Of a DNA stretch of 48,928 nucleotides, positions 8,189 to 17,008 are shown piece after piece (within the stretch, counting starts at the first letter, position 1; the number at the start of each line of letters is the position of its first letter). The notes beneath the pieces are model-generated. The model saw nothing but the letters and a program-made list of their open reading frames with translations. It did no database searches and was not told where the DNA came from. Both the position numbers and the translations under genes were made by a program. Origin of the DNA: Candidatus Aenigmatarchaeota archaeon (GTDB taxonomy: Archaea > Aenigmatarchaeota > Aenigmatarchaeia > CG10238-14); NCBI GenBank assembly GCA_017610225.1, contig JAFCCM010000006.1:1-48928 (forward strand). The letters run 5' to 3'.

Positions 8189-8630
8189 TATACAAATTAT
8201 TTATATTGTACTAATATTATCTATAACCTTTATATTGTATGCTGGTATAAAAAATATATTTAATAGGAAGCCTGATTTTTATAAAAAAAGACAATCTTAT
8301 GTTGATAGACATGAACAATATATGAAAGTTCTTGATTATTATATGGAAAAAGCATTTGATATAATTTATAAAGATAGAATATTAGTATATTCAATTTCTG
8401 GTACTAAACCCGATGAAAAAGACATAAAGAAAAATTCAATTGATTTTGCAAAATTGACATTGAAATTATTAGGATCAACTCTTACAGAAGAGTTTGTTTA
8501 TTTATATGGTAATGAAGATACATTTATATTTATTATTATAGAATATTTTAATACTAAAACAGAGCACGATGAAATTAAACAAGCATCAATAGATCAAATA
8601 ATGGAAGGTTCGCCTAATGAGACTATTTAA
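8181..8630 (+). CDS. Small membrane-anchored protein of unknown function
   Basis: 149 residues with one predicted N-terminal transmembrane helix (about residues 4-23, IIYIVLILSITFILYAG), then a soluble domain. It overlaps its neighbours on both sides (8 and 14 nt), so it belongs to the portal operon. Such anchored proteins in head operons may attach prohead assembly to the membrane, but that role is only a guess. Confidence 0.6.
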   Translation: MDNIQIIYIVLILSITFILYAGIKNIFNRKPDFYKKRQSYVDRHEQYMKVLDYYMEKAFDIIYKDRILVYSISGTKPDEKDIKKNSIDFAKLTLKLLGSTLTEEFVYLYGNEDTFIFIIIEYFNTKTEHDEIKQASIDQIMEGSPNETI

Positions 8631-8847
8631 ATTATATTTTCAAGAAGTAAAAAAACCTACCATGTCCTACGTTCCTAGAACCAGTAAGATTGATAGAGAG
8701 GTAGGAAGATTATCAGTTCAAGTTTCAAAAGATAAAAAAGATAATTTACATAGAATGATGACATTCCATAGAAAAAAATATGAACATTATAAACAACAAA
8801 TCATGGATAAATATAGATCTAAAGTTAAATCTCAAGCAAGGAAATAA
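8617..8847 (+). CDS. Small basic protein of unknown function (76 aa)
   Basis: A Lys/Arg/His-rich, mostly helical 76-residue protein ending two bases before the portal ATG. An internal Met at residue 16 is an alternative start. No family recognised. Confidence 0.6.
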   Translation: MRLFKLYFQEVKKPTMSYVPRTSKIDREVGRLSVQVSKDKKDNLHRMMTFHRKKYEHYKQQIMDKYRSKVKSQARK

Positions 8848-8849
8848 AT

Positions 8850-10751
8850 ATGGCTGGATTAAAAGATAATTTTGAACTATTAAAGAAAACTATTATCGGT
8901 ACTAAAACTACTGATATAGATACTAAATTAGATCAAGCGGTTACAGATATAACTAACTTTAAATCACAAAGCGGACGAAATGGATATATTGATTTAGTTA
9001 GAAATTTAATATCTAAATCCACTGGTTCGTTTAATATAGATTCTTCATCAAAAGGAGTATTTGGTCAAGGAACAACATCTCCAGCTATGTTTGGTCAACA
9101 AAAAAGAATGTTAAGATATAAAACATATGCTGGCACTATTTCAACTATTGATTATTGTTATAGAGCTTTAGATGTTTTAACAGATAATATTTGTTCACCC
9201 GATGATATTACAAAAACAACTTTAGAAATTAAACCTAAAAAGTTTTTAGAAGATGAAACCCCAACTGAATCTAAAACAGTTCAGGTTAAAGGTTTAGTTC
9301 ATAAATTAAAAATAGAAGAACATCTTCCATTAATAGTTCGAAATACTTTATTATATGGAGATTTCTTTTGTGAAATAGCAGCTCCAAAAACTGCTTTAAC
9401 AAGTTCATCCTATCTATCGGAACAACAACAAATAGTTGAAAATGGGTTTGTAGAAGAAATTAGTATTCCAATTAAGGGAAAAGATAATTGGAATATTAAG
9501 ATGAACTATGAGTCATACAATGATTCTATTATGTCAGAAGCAGATGAAAAGAATAAAAAAGATGGTAAAAAAAATAGATCTGATATTGTATTATTATTTC
9601 ATGAACCGTCACGTGTTGTAAAATTACAAAGTGAATTATATCCAGTTTGTTTTGGTTTTTTAATATTTCCAAAAGCAACTGTTGTGCCACATTTATCAAT
9701 ACAAGATCAAGCGGTTAATGATATTTGTAATTCAATATTAAAAAATATATCTAAAAAAGTTCCACAAATTTCTGAATTTAATGATAAAGAATTAAAAGAT
9801 ATTATTTCTTCTATGTTGGCTAGTGGTCAGGATCAATCCAAGGCAACAAGTATTAGATATGTGCCACCTGATAAAATTCAACATTTTATGAGACCATCAA
9901 CTAAATATGAACCTTATGGTGAATCCATATTTGATGCATGTCAATTTACAGCTAAATGTCTTGTAGCAATGGAAACAGCATTAGCAGTACAACGTTTAGC
10001 ACGTTCAACAGAGAAAAGAAAGATTGCTGTTGAAATTGGATTACCAAGAGATGCTAGAAAAATGATCGAAAAATTAAAAGAGGAATTAAGAAAAAGAAAG
10101 ATTACTCTTGATAATTTTGGTACTGTTGATACTATACCTTCTATGATAACAACATTTGAAGATGTTTATATTCCTCAGAAGGATGGAAAACCATTTGTCG
10201 ATATTAGTACATTCAATGAAGGTAATGTTGATATTAGAAATAAAGTAGAAGAATTAAAATTCTTAAGAGATAGTGTTGTTGCTTCATTAGGAGTACCACC
10301 AAGCTTTATTAATATTGAAGAAAACTTATCTAATAAAGCAGCTTTAACAGAAGAGAATATTCTCTTTGCGAGAACGATTGTTAGTCATCAAAAATATATA
10401 ACGAATCAAATTAATAAACTTGTACAAAAAGTTTATGATATAATTAGCCCAGAAGAAGCTTTATCAATACTTGATAAAGTTTTAATAGCTTTACCAAGCC
10501 CTAAATCCCTTCAATATGAAAGAGAAGCTAGATACTTGAGTGAGTTAGCAAATCTTATTGAAACCCTTGAAAGAGTTGGTATCCCAAGAGAATATACCAA
10601 AAAGAAATATCTATCTAATATAGATTGGGAAGACTTGAAAAACTATGAGGTTAGTGAAAAAATTGAAACTGAATTAGGAACTACTAAAGAGGACCCAATG
10701 GATGCTATGGGCAGTGGTATGGGTGGTATGGGTGGAACCAGTAGTTACTAA
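8850..10751 (+). CDS. Portal vertex protein, gp20-like
   Basis: 633 residues, somewhat longer than T4 gp20. The region from about residue 85 (MLRYKTYAGTIS ... YRALDVLTDNIC) and the central helical part (FLRDSVVASLGVPPSFINIE, then a SNKAAL segment) match the wing and stem arrangement of T4-type portal proteins. The C-terminus is a flexible Gly/Met tail. It would form the dodecameric ring at one capsid vertex through which DNA is packaged and to which the neck attaches. Context agrees: protease and capsid protein follow within 7 kb. No terminase is seen in the window. Confidence 0.88.
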   Translation: MAGLKDNFELLKKTIIGTKTTDIDTKLDQAVTDITNFKSQSGRNGYIDLVRNLISKSTGSFNIDSSSKGVFGQGTTSPAMFGQQKRMLRYKTYAGTISTIDYCYRALDVLTDNICSPDDITKTTLEIKPKKFLEDETPTESKTVQVKGLVHKLKIEEHLPLIVRNTLLYGDFFCEIAAPKTALTSSSYLSEQQQIVENGFVEEISIPIKGKDNWNIKMNYESYNDSIMSEADEKNKKDGKKNRSDIVLLFHEPSRVVKLQSELYPVCFGFLIFPKATVVPHLSIQDQAVNDICNSILKNISKKVPQISEFNDKELKDIISSMLASGQDQSKATSIRYVPPDKIQHFMRPSTKYEPYGESIFDACQFTAKCLVAMETALAVQRLARSTEKRKIAVEIGLPRDARKMIEKLKEELRKRKITLDNFGTVDTIPSMITTFEDVYIPQKDGKPFVDISTFNEGNVDIRNKVEELKFLRDSVVASLGVPPSFINIEENLSNKAALTEENILFARTIVSHQKYITNQINKLVQKVYDIISPEEALSILDKVLIALPSPKSLQYEREARYLSELANLIETLERVGIPREYTKKKYLSNIDWEDLKNYEVSEKIETELGTTKEDPMDAMGSGMGGMGGTSSY

Positions 10752-10761
10752 GAATTTTTTA

Positions 10762-10780
10762 AGAACATATTAATAAATAA
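10762..10780 (+). promoter_or_regulatory. Putative phage promoter (AGAACATATTAATAAATAA)
   Basis: A variant of the recurrent element with one extra A, in the gap after the portal gene and 23 nt before the first zinc-ribbon gene. Confidence 0.45.
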
Positions 10781-10802
10781 AACCTTATAGGAGGAAAATA
10801 CT

Positions 10803-11024
10803 ATGGCTACTAAAGTATGTCCAATATGTGAGAGTCGTTCAGGGTTAAACATTATGAAAGGTGATGTTACTCAATTAATGAGTGCTAAAACAGAAACAGA
10901 AGAAGCTAAACCAAAACTTATCAACTGGACTTGTGGATTTTGTGGACACACAGAATCTGACGAAATATGGTTAACAGAAGCAGGTGGATGCCGTAATACT
11001 AAAACAGTATGGCCAAAACCATAA
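10803..11024 (+). CDS. Zinc-ribbon protein (copy 1 of 3)
   Basis: 73 residues. CPIC at 6-9 and CGFCGH at about 47-52 form a four-Cys zinc ribbon, separated by MKGDVTQLM, a segment kept in the next paralog as MKGVVTQKF. Excellent RBS (TAGGAGGA). One of three tandem genes between the portal and protease regions; strong RBS and promoter suggest high expression, so a small virion component is possible. Confidence 0.75.
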   Translation: MATKVCPICESRSGLNIMKGDVTQLMSAKTETEEAKPKLINWTCGFCGHTESDEIWLTEAGGCRNTKTVWPKP

Positions 11025-11056
11025 TAATTTTTAAGAATAAATAGGAGGAATATAAC

Positions 11057-11329
11057 ATGGCACTTACACCAAGAATATGTACAAAATGTGGCGGAGCTGC
11101 AGGAATGGCTTATATGAAAGGTGTTGTAACACAAAAATTTGTGGCAGCAATTGTTGATGATGAAACTGGACAGGAAGTTACACCAGAACAACCTGAAATT
11201 ACTCAATGGACTTGTCCGTATTGTGGATATTCAGAACCAGAAGAAATTTATTTTTCACAATCAGGTGGAAATTATAATAGTGGAATTGGATATAAAATGT
11301 CACCAGTACCACAGGCCCCTGCTCAATAA
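11057..11329 (+). CDS. Zinc-ribbon protein (copy 2 of 3)
   Basis: 90 residues. CTKCGG at 7-12 and CPYCGYSEPEEIYF about 40 residues later, with the conserved MKGVVTQKF between them. The end has a YNSGIGYKMSPV unit that occurs twice in copy 3. Strong RBS (TAGGAGGA). Confidence 0.75.
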   Translation: MALTPRICTKCGGAAGMAYMKGVVTQKFVAAIVDDETGQEVTPEQPEITQWTCPYCGYSEPEEIYFSQSGGNYNSGIGYKMSPVPQAPAQ

Positions 11330-11340
11330 TCTTGCTAAGT

Positions 11341-11382
11341 AAGGGGGTTAAACTTTTAATAGAAACTGGTTTACCCCTTTTG
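11341..11382 (+). terminator. Possible hairpin terminator between zinc-ribbon genes 2 and 3
   Basis: GGGGGTTAAAC near 11343-11353 pairs with GTTTACCCC at about 11369-11377 (one bulge), followed by TTTT. The next gene's RBS starts only 5 nt later, so it may be an attenuator or a processing site. Confidence 0.45.
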
Positions 11383-11399
11383 ATTTGGAGGAAACTAAT

Positions 11400-11831
11400 A
11401 TGTCATACAAACTATGTCCAGTGTGTACTGGAACAACAAATTATATGACTGGAATTTTAACACAGCCATTTGATCCTGCCACTGAAGATTCACAAATTAC
11501 TGATTTTGTATGTCCATATTGTGGTTACACAGAAACAGAAACTATTGATGCACCAGCAACTATTGGAGTATATAATAGTGGTATTGGTTGTTTAATGACT
11601 CCAGTAAAATTGGAAAATGCATGGGGAATATATAATAGTGGTATTGGATATAAAATGGAACCAGTGTTATATCCATATCCACCTGAACCAGAACCAGAAA
11701 TAATTGCAATGCAATCATTATCAAATGTATCAAGTAATTTTGATAGTGGCATACAAGTTAATATTTCAATACAATCAAATTCAACTATAACAAGTAATTT
11801 TGTTAGTGGGTTAGAAGTTATTATTCCATAA
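11400..11831 (+). CDS. Zinc-ribbon protein with NSGIG repeats (copy 3 of 3)
   Basis: 143 residues. The ATG at 11400 is preferred over an in-frame TTG at 11385 because GGAGGA lies 7 nt before it. Zinc knuckles CPVC and CPYCGYTETETI match copies 1 and 2. Then two copies of (V/I)YNSGIG(C/Y)(L/K)M, and a C-terminal part of Ser/Asn-rich beta repeats (SNFDSGIQVNIS and SNFVSGLEVIIP). The repeat-rich tail looks like a surface or fibre-type extension. Confidence 0.72.
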   Translation: MSYKLCPVCTGTTNYMTGILTQPFDPATEDSQITDFVCPYCGYTETETIDAPATIGVYNSGIGCLMTPVKLENAWGIYNSGIGYKMEPVLYPYPPEPEPEIIAMQSLSNVSSNFDSGIQVNISIQSNSTITSNFVSGLEVIIP

Positions 11832-11841
11832 AAGGTATTTT

Positions 11842-12522
11842 ATGAAAAATTATAATATTAATAAAATGTTAGATGAGTGGGGTAGTTCATCTATTGCTTC
11901 CCAAAATCCGTTTCCAAATGTAGGAGATCCAGAAGATGTTGAAGATCTTACTACTGATGATGGATCAAAAGTTTCACCAGATTTAGCTACTAATTTTCCA
12001 GGCCCATCTGATCCAGAAAATAGACCTGGCCCTGATAAGAAAAAATTAAATATAGAGGAAGCTGATGAACTAGAACCTAAACCATCTAAACCTGATCCAC
12101 TTGATATGAAAATGAATCCATCTATGATGGGATCTCCACCACCAGGCGGTGCAGCAGGAATGGATCCAAGTATGATGGGAATGGATCCAAGTATGATGGG
12201 AATGGGAATGCCAACTGGTCCAGCATCTTCACAAGAAGTTGGTAGAATATACGAACTTAAAAAAATATATTCTAGATTAGTATCAATGCAATCATATTTA
12301 GCTGGATCGACTGATGTTAATTTAATTAAATTAAGAAATTATGTTTCTAATACTATAGATTTATTTAGAACATTAATTTCTAATATTGCTTTATATAAAG
12401 ATAACATGGATGATATTATTGTAACTTTTTATAAGGTAGTTGATAATGTTTATGTTATCTTATCTAAGTATTATAAAGATAATACTACTGGTAATGATAT
12501 AATGGTTAGAGCCATTGAATAA
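11842..12522 (+). CDS. Head-operon protein with disordered Pro/Met-rich N-terminus
   Basis: 226 residues. Residues 1-130 are low in complexity: acidic, Pro-rich, with MDPSMMGMDPSMMGMG repeats. Residues about 135-226 are helical (RIYELKKIYSRLVSMQSYL and following). It lies between portal and protease, where T4-like phages keep prohead core genes, so a scaffold-related role is plausible; no direct homology recognised. Confidence 0.65.
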   Translation: MKNYNINKMLDEWGSSSIASQNPFPNVGDPEDVEDLTTDDGSKVSPDLATNFPGPSDPENRPGPDKKKLNIEEADELEPKPSKPDPLDMKMNPSMMGSPPPGGAAGMDPSMMGMDPSMMGMGMPTGPASSQEVGRIYELKKIYSRLVSMQSYLAGSTDVNLIKLRNYVSNTIDLFRTLISNIALYKDNMDDIIVTFYKVVDNVYVILSKYYKDNTTGNDIMVRAIE

Positions 12523-12533
12523 GGAGTATAAAA

Positions 12534-12755
12534 ATGAGTGTATTGAAAAATGAAGAATTAGAAGAAAAAAGAATTAATCTTACTGCGGGGGATCTACAAA
12601 ATGTAGTTCAAATTATAGATATAGCAAGTTCTAAAGGTGTTTTTAAAGGAGCGGATTTAGAAACTGTTGGAATTTTATATAATAAAATATCAACTTTTGT
12701 TCAACAAATTAATGTTCCTAAAAAAGATGAAAAAGAAACTGAAGAACCAAAATAG
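12534..12755 (+). CDS. Small acidic protein of unknown function (73 aa)
   Basis: RBS AAGGAGTA. A helical 73-residue protein (LTAGDLQNVVQIIDIASSKG) with a charged KKDEKETEE tail. The organisation (LTxxDLxxxVxIIDxAxxRGxF) is of a type often seen in small phage head-region proteins. Function unknown. Confidence 0.65.
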   Translation: MSVLKNEELEEKRINLTAGDLQNVVQIIDIASSKGVFKGADLETVGILYNKISTFVQQINVPKKDEKETEEPK

Positions 12756-12766
12756 AAATTTAAATA

Positions 12767-13603
12767 ATGTCTAATGTTATTTGTGATTATGGTTGTGGAC
12801 AAGAAGCTACTTACCAATTTAAAAATGGTAAATGGTGTTGTAGTAAAAATGTAATGCAATGTCCAATTAATAGTCAAAAAACATCAAAAGGTTTAAAAAA
12901 ATATTTTACTAAAAATAAAGATGCTATAGAAAAAAATCGTGAAAATGTTAAAAATTTTTATAAAAATGAAACATTGGAAGAGAAAGAAAAACGAATACAA
13001 AAACATATAAAAAGTCATTCTGGAAAAAAATATAAAAAACAAGCATCAATAAAATCAAAAAGAACAATCTCTCAAATTAAAGAAAGATTTCCAATATTTA
13101 CAATTGATGAAGAAATGAGATATGAACCAGGTAAAAAAAATGAACGTATAATACAAGTACATTGTAAGAATCATTTATGCTCAAATTCAAAAGAAAAAGA
13201 TGGGTGGTTTACTCCAACAAGTTCCCAAATAGATAATAGAATTGCTTCTTTGGATCGTTATGGTGAAGGTAATGGATATATGTATTGTTCAGAAGAATGT
13301 AAACATGAGTGTGATTTATTTGGTAAAAGAGTTAGTCAATTGATGATAACTGAAAATGATTGTAAATATCCATATACAAGAATAGAATATGTTATATGGA
13401 GAGAAGAAGTTTTAAATCGTGCAAATAATCTATGTGAATATTGTGGGGAACAAGCGGAAGATGCACATCATTCTCGTCCTCAAAAATTAGAACCTGGTTT
13501 AGCACTTGACCCAGATTTTGGAATAGCATGTTGCAAAAGGTGTCATCATAAATATGGACATACTAATCGAGAATGCACATATGGTTATATTGCTAATAAA
13601 TAA
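12767..13603 (+). CDS. HNH homing endonuclease
   Basis: 278 residues. N-terminal CDYGCGQ ... WCCS ... CP module, a basic linker, a middle Cys block (CKNHLCSNSKE ... CSEECKHEC) and the C-terminal zinc/HNH module CEYC ... DAHHSRPQK ... ACCKRCHHKYGH. Same architecture as 1077-2222 but without the NUMOD3 repeats, and nearly identical in the HNH module to the fragment at 1-186. It is inserted between a small head gene and the protease gene. Weak RBS. Confidence 0.9.
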   Translation: MSNVICDYGCGQEATYQFKNGKWCCSKNVMQCPINSQKTSKGLKKYFTKNKDAIEKNRENVKNFYKNETLEEKEKRIQKHIKSHSGKKYKKQASIKSKRTISQIKERFPIFTIDEEMRYEPGKKNERIIQVHCKNHLCSNSKEKDGWFTPTSSQIDNRIASLDRYGEGNGYMYCSEECKHECDLFGKRVSQLMITENDCKYPYTRIEYVIWREEVLNRANNLCEYCGEQAEDAHHSRPQKLEPGLALDPDFGIACCKRCHHKYGHTNRECTYGYIANK

Positions 13604-13621
13604 AAATAAGGAGTTTAAATA

Positions 13622-14278
13622 ATGAGTTCATTTATATTAGAAAGTGCAATCTTACAGGAAGCTAAAATAGTTAAAAAAACTTCTGGTAAAGCAATCTTTC
13701 GATGTACAGTTCAAACTGCTGACGATATTAATAGCAACAAAAGAATGTATCCAATGGATGTTCTTGATGAAGGCATGCAGAATTGTTCTTCAAGAATGAG
13801 GTCAAGAGCTTTTTTATCTGAACTTGATCATCCAATTCCAATGGGTGGTCAATTTGACCAAATTAGACAGACAACAGTTCAATTGAAAGAAGTATCTCAT
13901 ATTATAAGAGATTATGACTGGAAAGGAAATCATTTAGTTGCCGAAATGGAAACAACATCTACTCCAAATGGTGCTATACTTCATGGACTTTTAGAAGATA
14001 AATCTGGAATCGGTTTTAGCATGCGCGGGTTGGCAGAATTACAGCGCCTAAATGAATATAACCTTGTAAAAGGTCCGTTGACTATCATTGCATTTGATGC
14101 CGTATCTCAACCATCACATAAAGCAGCTGTTGTTAACTTTAATGAGATGAGATTTGAATCAAAAATGTTAACTGAACAAGCTGGAATGGTGTGTGTTGAT
14201 GGTAAATGTTTCCTCCCTGATTACTTTGATAAACTAGTTGAATCAAAGATAGTTACATTTTTTGATACTTGGGTATAA
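13622..14278 (+). CDS. Prohead core protease, gp21-like
   Basis: 218 residues, close to T4 gp21 (212). LSELDHP at 65-71 carries the catalytic His (H70), and GFSMRGL at 131-137 the nucleophilic Ser (S133), the arrangement of the herpesvirus-type assemblin fold. NSNKRMYP at about 38-45 and the late FDAVSQPSH segment also fit. It would cleave core and capsid proteins during head maturation. The last 20 residues may be altered: YFDKLVES recurs in the decayed gene just downstream within a 27-bp direct repeat, so the C-terminus could have been remodelled by recombination. Confidence 0.88.
   Translation: MSSFILESAILQEAKIVKKTSGKAIFRCTVQTADDINSNKRMYPMDVLDEGMQNCSSRMRSRAFLSELDHPIPMGGQFDQIRQTTVQLKEVSHIIRDYDWKGNHLVAEMETTSTPNGAILHGLLEDKSGIGFSMRGLAELQRLNEYNLVKGPLTIIAFDAVSQPSHKAAVVNFNEMRFESKMLTEQAGMVCVDGKCFLPDYFDKLVESKIVTFFDTWV
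14220..14246 (+). repeat. 27-bp direct repeat, copy 1
   Basis: Identical to 14315-14341 and starting ATTACTTTGATAAACTAG; it encodes YFDKLVES in both frames of use. It lies in the last codons of the protease gene. Confidence 0.85.
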
Positions 14279-14280
14279 TT

Positions 14281-14597
14281 ATGAAAAAAGAAACTTTAAC
14301 AGATAGATATCTAAATTACTTTGATAAACTAGTTGAATCAAGAATGAATTAGTTTCACCACTCTTACGAGCAATGAACAAGATGGGGGAAAAATTAAAAC
14401 CATTTAGATTTTTTGCGGATAAAAGGTATAAAAGGTATTGGAAAAACAGTAATCGGCGCTGGTAAAGAGTAGTAAAAAAAACTACTTCAAGTGTTGGTAA
14501 AATAGCTAAAACTGGAGGTAGTAAAATTGGTGGTGTTTGGAGAGGAATAAAGAGTGTTAATAAAGCAATCAAAGCACCAGAGGAAAAAACTATTTAA
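14281..14597 (+). pseudogene. Decayed gene after the prohead protease
   Basis: ATG 14281 begins a frame reading MKKETLTDRYLNYFDKLVES and ending at TAG 14350-14352. Following the other frames gives a continuous-looking protein: ELVSPLLRAMNKMGEKLK, then after a shift GIKGIGKTVIGAGKE, then after another shift VVKKTTSSVGKIAKTGGSK ... WRGIKSVNKAIKAPEEK to a stop at 14595-14597. At least three lesions are needed, so this is a dead gene. The Gly/Lys/Thr-rich composition suggests a small basic, perhaps internal head, protein. It accounts for the 335-bp gap before 14613. Confidence 0.6.
14315..14341 (+). repeat. 27-bp direct repeat, copy 2
   Basis: Second copy of 14220-14246, 95 bp downstream, inside the decayed gene. 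Confidence 0.85.
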
Positions 14598-14612
14598 CAA
14601 TACAGGAAAATA

Positions 14613-14909
14613 ATGAATATTAATGAATGCGTAGAAATGAAAAGAATTAAAAAACATGACATGATACCAACTGTTATAGATCATATTTTTACAATATGTA
14701 AAGAAGATAAAAATTTTAAAATAAGTAGTGATATTGAAAAAATTGATAAAAAATTAACAGTAATAAATAAAAAAATAACTAAACAAAAATCTTTAGTAGA
14801 ACAATCTGAAAATCTTAAAACTAATCTTTTAGATAAAATAAAAAGAATTGATGATGAAAGTTTTAAGATTAAATATAAAGTATTAGAAACTTTAGGAAGC
14901 GAACTATGA
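14613..14909 (+). CDS. Coiled-coil protein of unknown function (98 aa)
   Basis: 98 residues, Lys/Asp/Glu-rich, with a strongly helical heptad-like region from about residue 40 (IEKIDKKLTVINKKITKQKS). RBS ACAGGAAA. Its last codons overlap the next gene (ATGA), so the two are translationally coupled and may form one complex. Confidence 0.65.
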   Translation: MNINECVEMKRIKKHDMIPTVIDHIFTICKEDKNFKISSDIEKIDKKLTVINKKITKQKSLVEQSENLKTNLLDKIKRIDDESFKIKYKVLETLGSEL

Positions 14910-15322
14910 ATATTATAGAAACTAAGATTCCAGATATAGATGTAAAAGATATTGATCAATCAAAAGTAAATCTAGCTGAAAAAATAATACATAATATCAA
15001 TCCTTTGTTTGATGATTTACAACAAGTTAAAATTGATGAATTTAATCTTAATACCAATAAATTTAATCAATTAAAAACAAAAGTGATATCTAATAAAAAT
15101 GAAATCGAAAATCTATTTGAACATTACAAAAGAAAACAAAAAGTTAAGAAATTGTTGGAAAGAATAGACAAGTTAGTTTCTTTAGGAATTGTTAATGAAG
15201 GACAATCGAAACAAGAAACCATAGTTTTATTAAAAATTATAGACAAACTAGATATCAATAAGTTAAATTTTCATTTAAAAGAAACTATGAATACTATTTC
15301 AAAACGATTTCCTACCAATTAG
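14906..15322 (+). CDS. Coiled-coil protein of unknown function (138 aa)
   Basis: 138 residues, helical and highly charged (LNTNKFNQLKTKVISNKNEI). Translationally coupled to 14613-14909. Followed by a strong terminator that separates it from the capsid gene. No family recognised; possibly a prohead core or chaperone-like component by position. Confidence 0.65.
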   Translation: MNIIETKIPDIDVKDIDQSKVNLAEKIIHNINPLFDDLQQVKIDEFNLNTNKFNQLKTKVISNKNEIENLFEHYKRKQKVKKLLERIDKLVSLGIVNEGQSKQETIVLLKIIDKLDINKLNFHLKETMNTISKRFPTN

Positions 15323-15335
15323 ATAAAAAAGTATC

Positions 15336-15387
15336 AACTCTCAGTTTGTTTCTCAAACACGTTAAGAAACAAACTGAGAGTTTTTTT
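15336..15387 (+). terminator. Strong Rho-independent terminator before the capsid gene
   Basis: An 18-bp inverted repeat, AACTCTCAGTTTGTTTCT (15336-15353) with AGAAACAAACTGAGAGTT (15365-15382), and a run of seven T. The heptamer TTCCGTT follows at 15386-15392, as it does after two other terminators in the window. Confidence 0.9.
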
Positions 15388-15416
15388 CCGTTGGGTTTTA
15401 ATCTAACTAGTATATT

Positions 15417-15437
15417 TATATAGAACATATTTAAAAT
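15417..15437 (+). promoter_or_regulatory. Putative phage promoter of the capsid gene
   Basis: TATAGAACATATTTAAAAT, a match to the recurrent element with ATTTAAAAT as right half, in the 167-nt gap between the terminator and the capsid ATG. Confidence 0.55.
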
Positions 15438-15489
15438 TCCAAAAGGATAATTATGTTAAATTAAAATATCTACCATAGGAGGTACTATT

Positions 15490-16944
15490 ATGAAAGAACT
15501 TCTTCAAGAAGTGTACGCAACAACTAAAAAAATTTCTGGTGTTGATCCATCTAAACCTGGAAATATGAAACAAGTTTTAGTTGACGATGTCGCTTTCAAT
15601 ACTTATGTTACAGGTCTAGCAGAATCTATTGAAAACAAAAAAGACAGAGAACAATTTACAATGTTAGCAGAAAACACAAGAGTTAACTTGCTTGAAAATT
15701 CAATGTTTCAGATCAATCCTTACGAAACTTTGACTCTTCCAATTCTTAGAGTTTTCTATCCAAAACTTATTGCTAAAGAACTTATTACTGTTTCACCAAT
15801 GGATAAACCAGAAACTATTAAAGCATTTTTGAAAGCTACTTTCAGTCCTTCTAATAATTCTACTAAATTTCCTTCTCCTGTAACAGGTCAAGATATTTCA
15901 AGTGGTCCAGTTGTTGGAACTCCAGTAGCAGCTAGTTTACCAGTTCCTTCTGATGGGTATGATGTATTAGGTGTTGTTGCTGGCGTTACTCCTACTGAAG
16001 CTCATCTTGAAAGAGACTTTGAAATTACAGCTGTTTCTGATGATGGTACTGCTTGGGTAGAAGTATCAATTGTTCCTGCTGTTGAAGGTCATTTTTCTTC
16101 AAGCGTTACAATAAACTCAACTAGTGATGTTATCTCTGGTAAAGTTGATTATCTCAACGGTACTGTTGATGTTTCTGCTACTGTTGGTACTGTTAAATAT
16201 ATTAAATACAAAGTTACTTTCTCATTAGAAGAAAATAAAATTAATCCATCTGTTCAATTAAGTGTAGACAAAGTTCGTCTATATGCAAAAGACAGACAGA
16301 TCAGTGCTAACTGGACTATTAACATGGAACAAGACATGAGAGCTCTTTTTGATCTTTCTATGCAAGCTGAAATTGTTAATGTTCTTGGTCAACAAATTGC
16401 TCTAGATATTGATAGAGAAATTGTTAATGCACTTATTACTGCTAATGCAAGATTAAATACTGGTGATCATACTGGTACGTTCGCAAGAACAGCTCCATCT
16501 GGATATACTTGGGGTGACAAATATTGGCATGAAAATATTATTCCTGTGCTTAATAAACTTTCTGCTCAGGTTTATACAGACACCAATATGGAAGCGGCAA
16601 ACGTTATTGCAGCTAACCCTCTTGATGTAGCTATTCTTGAAGATCTTCAAGGTTTTAACTATACTGGTACTTCTTCAGTTGATGGCGACATGGGTTACAG
16701 ATCAGCAACAGTTGCTGGTGGAAAATGGAAAGTTCTTACTTCAGCAGTTATTCCTCAAGGAACTATGCTAATGGTTTACAAACCAGTTGAAGAACTTAAA
16801 TCAGTATATATTTATGCACCTTATGTTCCTGCTGTTTTACATCCTTATCCTTTAGGAGCTACACCAAGCTTAACGATCTTAAGTCGTTATGCGACTGCTC
16901 TTATTAGAAGTAATGGAATATGTGCTTGTACTATTACTGCATAA
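15490..16944 (+). CDS. Major capsid protein, gp23-like
   Basis: 484 residues with a perfect RBS (ATAGGAGG). A helical N-terminal region (about 1-65) is followed by LPILRVFYPKLIAKELITVSPM, typical of the start of the HK97-fold shell in T4-type capsid proteins. Later come MEQDMRALFDLSMQAEIVN and the conserved tail with VYAPYVPAVLHPYPLGATPS-like order. Isolated promoter and terminators on both sides fit a highly expressed single-gene unit. Cleavage by the upstream protease near the N-terminus is expected from T4, but no site is assigned here. Codons look less AT-extreme than in the accessory genes. Confidence 0.88.
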   Translation: MKELLQEVYATTKKISGVDPSKPGNMKQVLVDDVAFNTYVTGLAESIENKKDREQFTMLAENTRVNLLENSMFQINPYETLTLPILRVFYPKLIAKELITVSPMDKPETIKAFLKATFSPSNNSTKFPSPVTGQDISSGPVVGTPVAASLPVPSDGYDVLGVVAGVTPTEAHLERDFEITAVSDDGTAWVEVSIVPAVEGHFSSSVTINSTSDVISGKVDYLNGTVDVSATVGTVKYIKYKVTFSLEENKINPSVQLSVDKVRLYAKDRQISANWTINMEQDMRALFDLSMQAEIVNVLGQQIALDIDREIVNALITANARLNTGDHTGTFARTAPSGYTWGDKYWHENIIPVLNKLSAQVYTDTNMEAANVIAANPLDVAILEDLQGFNYTGTSSVDGDMGYRSATVAGGKWKVLTSAVIPQGTMLMVYKPVEELKSVYIYAPYVPAVLHPYPLGATPSLTILSRYATALIRSNGICACTITA

Positions 16945-16963
16945 GATAAATTTATACAAAAAA

Positions 16964-16999
16964 AATGAACTACATAATGTAAAAATTATGTAGTTCATT
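16964..16999. terminator. Bidirectional hairpin terminator between convergent genes
   Basis: A perfect 15-bp inverted repeat, AATGAACTACATAAT with ATTATGTAGTTCATT, and a 6-nt loop, with an A-rich left flank and T-rich right flank. It lies between the capsid gene (+) and the endonuclease gene (-) and can serve both. TTCCGTT follows at 17001-17007. Confidence 0.85.
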
Positions 17000-17008
17000 A
17001 TTCCGTTA

